A DNA stretch of 8,116 nt from Bifidobacteriaceae bacterium. GTDB taxonomy: Bacteria; Actinomycetota; Actinomycetes; Actinomycetales; WQXJ01. Shown here one piece after another: positions 1-5,173 of this stretch. The translations under genes and the position numbers were made by a program. The notes under the pieces were generated by a model that was not told where the DNA came from, made no database searches, and was given only the letters and a program-made list of their open reading frames with translations. Each line of letters begins with the position of its first letter. Positions within the stretch are counted from its first letter, which is position 1. The DNA lies in assembly GCA_031255075.1 (NCBI GenBank), contig JAIRTF010000086.1:1-8116 (forward strand), read 5' to 3'.

Positions 1-352
1 CGGACGTGAGGTGGGCTGGGGCGGGTGGCGCGGCATCGTCCACCGGCGGCCAAACGGCGGCGGCGGTGACCTGTTCATCTGGGCTCTGGGCTAGCAGCGA
101 ATAGGTCCCGGGCAGGTCAACCAGCGCCACCGAGGCTGGACCGGTGCCGGCCTGGGCGCCCAGCTTCCACTTGCCGGCCTCGAACATGACCGTGGTGCGG
201 GGCGCGTTCATGGTCTTCTGGTTGGCCCCGGTCAACAAGTTGAAGAGTGTTGATTTGCCGGTGTTGGGGTTCCCTACCAGCAGGATTCGCGGCAGAGCCG
301 CGTCGCTGGTGACATCCGCCTGTGCTTGATTGCCGCCCTTGGTGGCCCTCAT
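1..352 (-). CDS. feoB: FeoB ferrous iron transporter, N-terminal G-domain part (cut by left window edge)
   Basis: FeoB is the inner-membrane Fe(II) permease with a cytoplasmic GTPase domain at its N-terminus. Only the first 117 codons are present. The P-loop (G1) GNPNTGKS is at residues 27-34, a G2-like region NAPRTTV follows at about 49-55, and G3 DLPG is at 79-82, followed by TYSLLAQSPDEQV, the usual FeoB continuation. The G4/G5 motifs and the membrane part lie outside the window. The ATG start at 352-350 overlaps the feoA stop by four bases (ATGA), which implies translational coupling and a feoAB operon. In actinobacterial FeoB proteins I recall Gly in the G2 stretch (NAPGTTVE); here there is Arg, and Met replaces the usual Glu. 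The first 20 residues before the G domain are a short polar extension. Identification is secure from the combination of G motifs and the adjacent feoA. Confidence 0.93.
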   Translation of the reverse strand, partial: MRATKGGNQAQADVTSDAALPRILLVGNPNTGKSTLFNLLTGANQKTMNAPRTTVMFEAGKWKLGAQAGTGPASVALVDLPGTYSLLAQSPDEQVTAAAVWPPVDDAAPPAPAHLTS

Positions 353-585
353 GCGGCCTGAACGGTGACCGGTCGGGTCAGAACCCTTGAGGCGATCCGC
401 TTGTCCAATGCGAGCCGGTGACCACCGCAGGCCACCACGGTGCCACCAAACGCGGTGCGCTGCATTACGCACACCACGCACCCGGGCCTGAGACCAATCT
501 CGCTGAGGCGCAACGCCGTCTTGGCGTCTAGTTCGGCTTGCTCAACGCTGAGCGTGCAGCCAACTGGGGCCTCACTCAATTTCAC
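349..585 (-). CDS. feoA: FeoA, small SH3-like partner of FeoB
   Basis: FeoA is a small cytoplasmic SH3-like protein needed for full activity of the FeoB Fe(II) permease. The 78-residue product is of normal family length and has the FeoA pattern: MKLSEAPVGC at the N-terminus, ALRLSEIGLRPGCVVCVMQ at about 24-42 (the family's L..lGl.pG..v.v motif), and a C-terminal LALDKRIASRV resembling the usual AL....A..I element. The start is GTG at 585-583. No Shine-Dalgarno sequence precedes it. Instead TATAGT lies six bases upstream, so transcription probably begins at the GTG itself and the mRNA is leaderless. An iron box lies just upstream (602-620), so repression by a DtxR/IdeR-type regulator under iron sufficiency is expected. 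The stop overlaps the feoB start by four bases. Confidence 0.92.
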   Translation of the reverse strand: MKLSEAPVGCTLSVEQAELDAKTALRLSEIGLRPGCVVCVMQRTAFGGTVVACGGHRLALDKRIASRVLTRPVTVQAA

Positions 586-591
586 AAGACG

Positions 592-597
592 ACTATA
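592..597 (-). promoter_or_regulatory. -10 element of the feoAB promoter (leaderless)
   Basis: On the minus strand TATAGT is followed by six bases (CGTCTT) and then GTG, the feoA start. This TANNNT-N6-GTG arrangement is the classic actinobacterial leaderless layout, with +1 expected on the G of GTG. No clear -35 is seen; the iron box occupies that area. This is inferred from sequence pattern only. Confidence 0.6.
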
Positions 598-601
598 TCG
601 C

Positions 602-620
602 TAAGGCAAGGCTTGCCTAT
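602..620 (-). promoter_or_regulatory. DtxR/IdeR-type iron box upstream of feoAB
   Basis: The plus-strand sequence TAAGGCAAGGCTTGCCTAT matches the 19-bp iron-box consensus TWAGGTWAGSCTWACCTWA at 16 of 19 positions. It contains a perfect inverted repeat, AGGCAAG-G-CTTGCCT, at 604-618. It lies four bases upstream of the TATAGT -10 and covers the -35 region, so a bound Fe(II)-loaded repressor would block RNA polymerase. The mismatches are symmetrical T-to-C/A-to-G changes in the two half sites plus one edge base. The position before feoA supports a functional operator. Confidence 0.75.
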
Positions 621-678
621 ACCCCATTGACCCCTTTCCCACCCGGCGAACAGACTCCTCGACGGTGTGCTCAAGCTA

Positions 679-807
679 TTACCAGAGGCGGCGCAGGTCG
701 CTGACCTGGTCGAAGGCTGGGTCGCAGGAGACTAGACTCAGGCCATGTCGGAGCGCCTGGGCGGCCAGCATGCGGTCGAACGGATCCTTGTGGGGCAGGC
801 GCCGGCT
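679..807 (-). pseudogene. Remnant of a VapC-like PIN-domain toxin gene (C-terminal part only)
   Basis: The minus strand encodes LPHKDPFDRMLAAQALRHG followed by LSLVSCDPAFDQVSDLRRLW and a TAA stop (681-679). This matches the C-terminal third of type II VapC toxins, where H(R/K)DPFDRLL.AQAL..GL.LV..D..F is the signature holding the last conserved acidic residues of the PIN nuclease active site. The N-terminal part, with the first catalytic Asp and the Glu, is missing. There is no ATG or GTG before the conserved part, only an internal ATG at 771-769 and a TTG at 837-835, and no neighbouring antitoxin gene. Upstream of about residue LPHKD the reading frame stays open but the residues (such as PGRQLLSRGPTRFPSRR) do not look like a PIN domain. 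The open frame continues back to the ppdK stop codon. Most likely a decayed, 5'-truncated gene; a catalytically active product is unlikely. Confidence 0.7.
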
Positions 808-834
808 GGGGAATCTGGTTGGCCCCCTAGACAG

Positions 835-879
835 CAACTGCCGCCCTGGCCGGTTTTGCGCGGGCCGGGGCGGCAGTTG
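835..879 (-). terminator. Strong hairpin just downstream of ppdK, candidate terminator
   Basis: Arms 835-851 and 863-879 form a 17-bp stem (12 perfect pairs, one G-U, then four pairs) around an 11-base loop. It starts 18 bases after the ppdK stop on the minus strand. No T-run follows on that strand, so this is not a textbook intrinsic terminator, but actinobacterial terminators often lack the U-tract. It could equally be a dispersed palindromic repeat or a 3'-end stabiliser. It lies between ppdK and the toxin remnant. Confidence 0.5.
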
Positions 880-897
880 GATGCCTTGGGCAAAGGG

Positions 898-3687
898 TCA
901 GGCGGTGCCAGAAGCTCCTTCCGAAACCGCTACAGCAGCGCGGCCGGCCTCCAGGCGGGCCACCGGCACGCGGAACGGCGAACAAGACACGTACTGCAGA
1001 CCCACCGCGTTGAAGAAGTGGATTGACTCCGGATCGCCACCGTGCTCGCCACAAACACCCAGACCGATCTCCGGCCGGGTGGATTGGCCCAGCTTGACGG
1101 CTTGCGCCACCAACGAACCGACACCCTTGGTGTCAATGGTTTCGAACGGGGATACCTGGAACACGCCCAGCTCCATGTAGTTGGAGAAGAACGAGCCTTC
1201 CACGTCATCGCGAGAGAAACCCCAGGTGGTCTGGGTCAGGTCATTGGTGCCGAAGGAGAAGAACTCCGCTGCCCGGGCAATCTCATCAGCGGTGACGGCT
1301 GCCCTGGGCAACTCAATCATGCAGCCGATCGGAATGTCCAAGGCCACGCCCTCGCGGTCAGAGACTTCGCGGATGATCCGCTCGGCTTCATCACGCACCA
1401 AGTCCAACTCCACATAGGAACCGATCAGCGGGACCATCACCTCAGGCTTCGGGTCCTTGCCTTCACGGATCAACTGGGCGGCGGCTTCCGCAATGGCCCG
1501 CACTTGCAAAGCGAACAGACCAGGCACAGTCAGCCCCAGACGCACGCCACGCAAGCCCAGCATTGGGTTGGATTCGTGAGACTTCTCAACCGCTGCCAGC
1601 AGTTCACGTTCTGCGTCGGTGACATCTTCACCTAGGGCTTCGCGCCGGGCAATCGAAACGGACAGGTGAGTCAGATCCGGCAAGAACTCGTGCAACGGCG
1701 GGTCAATCAGACGGACCGTGGTGTGCAGGCCATCCATCTCAGTGAACAGCTCCACAAAGTCTTGGCGTTGGAGCGGCAACAGCGCGGCCAGTGCCTCTTC
1801 GCGGGCGGCTGGGTTGTGCGCCAGGATCAGCCGTTCAATCAGCTTGCGGCGGTCACCCAAGAACTGGTGCTCGGTGCGGCACAGGCCCACACCTTGGGCA
1901 CCCAACCGGCGGGCTCTAGCGGCGTCCTCACCGTTGTCAGCGTTGGCGCGAACCTTGAGCCGACGCACGGCATCGGCATGGCTCAAAATGCGGTGCACGG
2001 CCATGATCAACTCAGCGGTGGCGCCATCGCCCTGGCCCTTGGAGATAACCAAGGTTGGGTCGCGGTCCTCACCTTGGTAAACGGCTTCGCGGACGCCACC
2101 GCCAGCAGCGGCCAGCGCCTTGTCCAGACCCTCATCGAGGTACTGGAACACCGGGGAGGCCACCACCGGCACGTTGCCCAAGAAGACCTCACCAGTGGTC
2201 CCGTCGATGGCGATCAGGTCGCCTTCGACAACCGTCACGTCACCGACCCGGAACAGCCGCGCGGCCGGGTCCACGTCCAGGGCGTCAGCCCCAACCACGC
2301 AGGTGGTGCCCATGCCGCGGGCCACCACGGCGGCGTGGGAAGTCTTGCCACCGCGGGCCGTCAAAATGCCCGCCGAAGCGATCATGCCGCCCAGATCATC
2401 CGGGTTGGTTTCCCGGCGAACCAGGATCACAGTGTGGCCCTGAGCCGCCCAAGCTTGGGCGGTCGGCGAATCGAACACGGCCTGGCCAACCGCCGCCCCA
2501 GGCGAGGCAGCCATCGCTTTGGTCAGCAGAGTCTTCGGTGCGGCGGCGTCAAACTGCGGGAACATCAGGTTGGACAGCTGAGCTCCGGTCACCCGGTCAA
2601 GGGCGGTATCCATGTTGATGAGCCCCTCATCAACCAGCTGAATAGCAATCTTGAAGGCGGCCGCGGCAGTCCGCTTGCCGACCCGGGTCTGCAACATCCA
2701 CAACTTGCCGCGCTCCACGGTGAACTCGATGTCACACAGGTCGCGGTAGTGGTTTTCCAGGGTGGTCATGATGCGGCGCAACTCGTCATAGGAGACTTTG
2801 TCGATCTTGGCCATGTCGTCCAGGGACAACGTGTTGCGGATGCCCGCCACCACGTCTTCACCCTGGGCATTTGGCAGGTAGTCGCCGTAGGCGCCGGGAT
2901 GACCGGTGGCCGGGTCGCGGGTGAAGGCCACACCGGTGCCGGAATCCGGCCCCAAGTTGCCGAATACCATCGATTGAACGTTGACGGCGGTGCCCAGTTC
3001 GTCAGAGATGCGCTCGCGGCGCCGGTAGATCCGGGCCCGCTCGGTGTTCCAAGAGTTGAACACGGCCACAATAGCGGCGTCCACCTGGGCCCGCGGCTCC
3101 TGCGGGAACGGTGCCGAGGTTTCGCGCAGCACAATCGCCTTGAAGTCTTCAACCAGTGCTTTCAGGTCCTCGGCTGTCAGATCGACGTCTGAGGCGGCGC
3201 CCACGGCCTTCTTCTTGGCTTCCAGGGCGTCGGCAAACAGGTCGCCTTCAATGCCCAGCACGGTCTTGCCGAACATTTGGATCAGCCGCCGGTAGGAGTC
3301 CCAGGCGAAACGCTCATCGTTGGCGAACTTGGCCAAGCCCAGCACAGACTTGTCATTGAGCCCAACGTTGAGGACGGTTTCCATCATGCCCGGCATGGAG
3401 AATTTGGCGCCGGAACGGACCGAGACCAGCAGCGGTTCGCTGTCCCCGCCCAACTGCCGATTGAACTGCCCTTCTAGTTGGGTGATGGCTGTGCTGACCT
3501 GATCGGCCAGTTCAGCGGGGTTGTAGCCGTGATGCATGTAGTAACGGCAGGCTTCGGTGGTGATGGTGAACCCAGGCGGCACCGGCAGGCCCAAGCTGGT
3601 CATTTCGCCCAGGTTGGCGCCCTTTCCGCCTAGTAGATCCTTCAGATCCTTGTTGCCTTCGGTGAAGTTGTAGACGTACTTGGGCAC
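898..3687 (-). CDS. ppdK: Pyruvate, phosphate dikinase
   Basis: PPDK reversibly converts pyruvate, ATP and Pi to PEP, AMP and PPi in the cytoplasm, serving gluconeogenesis or PPi-dependent glycolysis. The start chosen is GTG at 3687, giving 929 residues. It is preceded by GGAAGG eight bases upstream, and its product begins (V/M)PKYVYNFTEGNKDLKD, matching the family N-terminus. Domains in order: ATP-binding domain about 1-350 (GGKGANLGEM near 20-30, SVRSGAKFSMPGMMETV near 89-105); phosphohistidine domain with GGKTSHAAVVARGMG, catalytic His451 and the regulatory-type Thr449; C-terminal PEP/pyruvate barrel with GLCRTEHQF (about 601-609), Arg659 in VRLIDPPLHEF, GTNDLTQTTWGFSRDD from 813, and catalytic Cys879 in VCGEHGGDP. 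All key residues are present. A roughly 50-residue insertion at about 510-570, between the His domain and the barrel, makes it longer than the 874-residue Clostridium enzyme; actinobacterial PPDKs often have extra sequence there. It follows the AEC carrier gene on the same strand after 121 bases. Confidence 0.97.
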   Translation of the reverse strand: MPKYVYNFTEGNKDLKDLLGGKGANLGEMTSLGLPVPPGFTITTEACRYYMHHGYNPAELADQVSTAITQLEGQFNRQLGGDSEPLLVSVRSGAKFSMPGMMETVLNVGLNDKSVLGLAKFANDERFAWDSYRRLIQMFGKTVLGIEGDLFADALEAKKKAVGAASDVDLTAEDLKALVEDFKAIVLRETSAPFPQEPRAQVDAAIVAVFNSWNTERARIYRRRERISDELGTAVNVQSMVFGNLGPDSGTGVAFTRDPATGHPGAYGDYLPNAQGEDVVAGIRNTLSLDDMAKIDKVSYDELRRIMTTLENHYRDLCDIEFTVERGKLWMLQTRVGKRTAAAAFKIAIQLVDEGLINMDTALDRVTGAQLSNLMFPQFDAAAPKTLLTKAMAASPGAAVGQAVFDSPTAQAWAAQGHTVILVRRETNPDDLGGMIASAGILTARGGKTSHAAVVARGMGTTCVVGADALDVDPAARLFRVGDVTVVEGDLIAIDGTTGEVFLGNVPVVASPVFQYLDEGLDKALAAAGGGVREAVYQGEDRDPTLVISKGQGDGATAELIMAVHRILSHADAVRRLKVRANADNGEDAARARRLGAQGVGLCRTEHQFLGDRRKLIERLILAHNPAAREEALAALLPLQRQDFVELFTEMDGLHTTVRLIDPPLHEFLPDLTHLSVSIARREALGEDVTDAERELLAAVEKSHESNPMLGLRGVRLGLTVPGLFALQVRAIAEAAAQLIREGKDPKPEVMVPLIGSYVELDLVRDEAERIIREVSDREGVALDIPIGCMIELPRAAVTADEIARAAEFFSFGTNDLTQTTWGFSRDDVEGSFFSNYMELGVFQVSPFETIDTKGVGSLVAQAVKLGQSTRPEIGLGVCGEHGGDPESIHFFNAVGLQYVSCSPFRVPVARLEAGRAAVAVSEGASGTA

Positions 3688-3695
3688 GTTGAGAA

Positions 3696-3701
3696 CCTTC
3701 C
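3696..3701 (-). promoter_or_regulatory. Ribosome binding site that fixes the ppdK start
   Basis: GGAAGG on the minus strand lies eight bases before GTG at 3687. The alternative in-frame ATG at 3792 has no comparable site and would add 35 residues (MEGANPAWAVGPAATK and onward) not found in PPDK proteins. Confidence 0.7.
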
Positions 3702-3727
3702 AAGAGTGGTAATAGGAGTCGCCACGG

Positions 3728-3770
3728 GGGCGGTTGCCATCCAGCTTAGTAGCTGCCGGGCCAACCGCCC
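3728..3770 (-). repeat. Nested stem-loop between the AEC carrier and ppdK
   Basis: A perfect 9-bp outer stem pairs 3728-3736 (GGGCGGTTG) with 3762-3770 (CAACCGCCC). About two more pairs follow with a bulge. Inside, CAGCT (3742-3746) pairs with AGCTG (3751-3755) around a TAGT loop. The element begins 38 bases after the AEC stop and ends about 40 bases before the ppdK GTG. It could be a terminator or attenuator for the upstream gene or a structured leader for ppdK; no T-run follows. Function is not established. Confidence 0.45.
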
Positions 3771-3808
3771 ATGCTGGATTGGCGCCTTCCATCCGACTAG
3801 GCCGGCGG

Positions 3809-4882
3809 TCAGGCGCCGGTCAGCAGAATGAACCCCGCCATGGTCACCACTGAGCCAACCGTCGAGACAAACAGTGTGGACGCCATCTCCCTGATGGCCA
3901 CGCCGTACTGGATAGCCAAGATGGTTGGGATGGAAGCTGTTGGGATGGCCAGGGTCACCACAGCCAAGCCGGTGGCCACCTGGCCGGCACCGGTCAGAAC
4001 CATGCCACCCCAGATCACCGCCGGTAGCACCAGGTTCTTGGCCGCCACGTTGATCCATACCTGCCCGGACAGTGACACCTTCTGCGCAAACAGCACCACC
4101 CCGGAAGCGAACAGGGCTACCCCACCGGTAGCTTGTCCCAGCAGCATCAGCGAGGCGTGCAGGGCGGTGGGCAGTTTGACACCGCAGATCACCAACACCA
4201 TGGCTGCTACCGGTGCCCAGACGATCGGTTCGACCACCGTGGACCGCAGGCTGGCCAACAACCGCCGGGCGGAGCTGGGGTGGCTGGTAGCCGGGGCCGG
4301 TTTGGTGACGCTGGCGGCGGCATCGGCGGCCCTCTTGGTGGTCGATGCCGCGTGCACCGACCGGCCGTGCCCCGCTGCCTTGGTGGTCGATGCCGCGCCG
4401 CTTGTTTTCGTGATGCCGGCGGGTTTGGGGGCGGTGTGGTTGAGCACCAACATCACGGCCGGCACCTGGATCAGGTTCATGGCGAGTGAGCCCACAGCGA
4501 TGGCCAACGAAGCATCATTGTGGAACAAGGTGCCCAGCACGCTGGTGCCAACAAACGGCACCGCCGGCCCGGCAATGGCCAGAGCTTGGAGAGCGGCCGT
4601 GGGCGCGTCGCGGTGAAACAGATACCGGCTGATGGCGAACACCACAAACCAGCCGCCACCCATGCCAATCACAATCCAGGCGAACATGGCCGCGTTGGAG
4701 AACAGCTCCGAACGGGGTGTGGCCATGATGCCCGCGAACAGTGACAGAGGCAGGGCGTATAGCATCACCATGCGGTTCAACACCGCCGCCTGGGCCGGGG
4801 CGAAATCGTGGTGCATGCCGGCGAAATAGCCCAGGCCCAGCACCACCACTATGGGCAGCAGGGCCGCGACGAGTGTGCTCAC
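3809..4882 (-). CDS. AEC-family (auxin efflux carrier-like) membrane transporter
   Basis: The AEC family is a group of about ten-helix inner-membrane carriers; characterised bacterial members move malate, malonate and related organic acids. The true substrate here is not readable. Start is GTG at 4882 with AGGAGGGG five bases upstream, giving 357 residues. Residues 1-148 hold about five hydrophobic segments (first STLVAALLPIVVVLGLGYF at 2-20; the family motif LNRMVMLYALPLSLFAG at 35-51; TM around 64-85, 97-118, 124-147). Residues 209-357 hold the second set (about 219-234, 241-266, 275-296, 302-325, 334-354). The central loop, residues 149-208, is long, Ala/Ser/Thr/Lys-rich and low in complexity, with AASTTK repeated exactly 15 residues apart at 163 and 178 and a degenerate copy at 189. 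Normal family members have a shorter loop. It precedes ppdK on the same strand, so an organic acid or pyruvate-related cargo is a reasonable inference only. Confidence 0.88.
   Translation of the reverse strand: MSTLVAALLPIVVVLGLGYFAGMHHDFAPAQAAVLNRMVMLYALPLSLFAGIMATPRSELFSNAAMFAWIVIGMGGGWFVVFAISRYLFHRDAPTAALQALAIAGPAVPFVGTSVLGTLFHNDASLAIAVGSLAMNLIQVPAVMLVLNHTAPKPAGITKTSGAASTTKAAGHGRSVHAASTTKRAADAAASVTKPAPATSHPSSARRLLASLRSTVVEPIVWAPVAAMVLVICGVKLPTALHASLMLLGQATGGVALFASGVVLFAQKVSLSGQVWINVAAKNLVLPAVIWGGMVLTGAGQVATGLAVVTLAIPTASIPTILAIQYGVAIREMASTLFVSTVGSVVTMAGFILLTGA
4334..4352. repeat. 19-bp direct repeat, copy 1, within the AEC carrier loop
   Basis: CTTGGTGGTCGATGCCGCG occurs identically here and at 4379-4397, exactly 45 bp apart, so the repeat keeps the reading frame. 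On the coding strand it encodes AASTTK. The exactness at the DNA level suggests recent duplication or slippage rather than protein-level convergence. Confidence 0.9.
4379..4397. repeat. 19-bp direct repeat, copy 2, within the AEC carrier loop
   Basis: This is the identical second copy of the unit at 4334-4352. The bases just outside the two copies differ, so the exact identity is limited to 19 bp. Confidence 0.9.
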
Positions 4883-4887
4883 CGGCT

Positions 4888-4895
4888 CCCCTCCT
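4888..4895 (-). promoter_or_regulatory. Ribosome binding site that fixes the AEC carrier start
   Basis: AGGAGGGG on the minus strand is followed by AGCCG and GTG at 4882. Upstream in-frame sequence from an ATG at 5011 encodes Arg-rich, non-hydrophobic residues (RRRERSVERRLW) unlike an AEC N-terminus, so the GTG is preferred. Confidence 0.75.
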
Positions 4896-4929
4896 GAACG
4901 GTGTTGGGCTGGCCTGGTGCGGCCGGCGG

Positions 4930-4956
4930 GCCCAGCCGAGTGCTGGGCGTCTGCCC
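4930..4956. repeat. Overlapping hairpins in the divergent AEC/hppA intergenic region
   Basis: GCCCAGC (4930-4936) pairs perfectly with GCTGGGC (4942-4948) around CGAGT. The second arm overlaps another small stem, GGGC (4945-4948) with GCCC (4953-4956), so the two cannot form together. They sit about 48-75 bases upstream of the AEC start on the minus strand and so could lie in its leader. The rest of the 4883-5173 gap is GC-rich with a further short palindrome (GGGCGCGGCGCCC, 5108-5120) ahead of hppA. I see no convincing -35/-10 pair in it. Confidence 0.35.
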
Positions 4957-5161
4957 AAAGTCTCCGTTCTACCGACCGCTCACGGCGGCGGAACCCAGTG
5001 GAATCTCGCATCCCGGCCGCGCCGGAGTGATCGCTTGGTGGGGACCGGGAATGGGCGGTTGGGACGATTGGCTCGCGGGCGGGGCAAGGGCCCGTCTAAC
5101 CTCAAGAGGGCGCGGCGCCCGGCCTGCGGCCTGGCCTAGCCTTCGAAGCGCAATTCCAAAC

Positions 5162-5167
5162 GGGAGG
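5162..5167 (+). promoter_or_regulatory. Ribosome binding site that fixes the hppA start
   Basis: GGGAGG is followed by six bases (ACACTG) and ATG at 5174. The same frame is open back to 4901, but that upstream stretch encodes a Gly/Arg/Ala-rich sequence with no membrane segment, so 5174 is the start. Confidence 0.85.
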
Positions 5168-5173
5168 ACACTG

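Noticed and set aside
665..1180. Plus-strand open frame of 171 codons spanning the ppdK end and the toxin remnant
   Set aside because: The protein is Arg/Ser/Pro/Trp-rich without motifs and is a shadow of the minus-strand frames, which have clear PPDK and PIN homology.
1666..3192. A 508-codon plus-strand open frame opposite ppdK
   Set aside because: It is fully antisense to a well-identified gene, has His/Gly/Gln-rich sequence with no recognisable motif, and long mirror frames are expected in GC-rich coding DNA.
3688..3792. 35-residue N-terminal extension of PPDK from ATG at 3792
   Set aside because: No Shine-Dalgarno sequence at that ATG, the residues are not PPDK-like, and the GTG at 3687 has a good site and matches the family N-terminus.
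4334..4397. The 19-bp repeats as a CRISPR array or att site
   Set aside because: Only two copies exist, they lie in frame inside a coding loop, and no cas, integrase or tRNA gene is present.
3828..4616. 262-codon plus-strand open frame opposite the AEC carrier
   Set aside because: It is an antisense mirror of the hydrophobic carrier sequence; the minus strand has the proper start, ribosome site and family motifs.
4883..5011. N-terminal extension of the AEC carrier from ATG at 5011
   Set aside because: Arg-rich residues unlike the family, and the GTG at 4882 has a strong AGGAGGGG site.
5097..5102. TAACCT as an hppA -10 element
   Set aside because: No plausible -35 hexamer lies 16-19 bases upstream; a TANNNT match alone is too common to report as a promoter.
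4901..5173. 91-residue N-terminal extension of the pyrophosphatase
   Set aside because: The region is Gly/Arg/Ala-rich, not hydrophobic, and the ATG at 5174 has GGGAGG at good spacing and begins a typical mPPase N-terminus.
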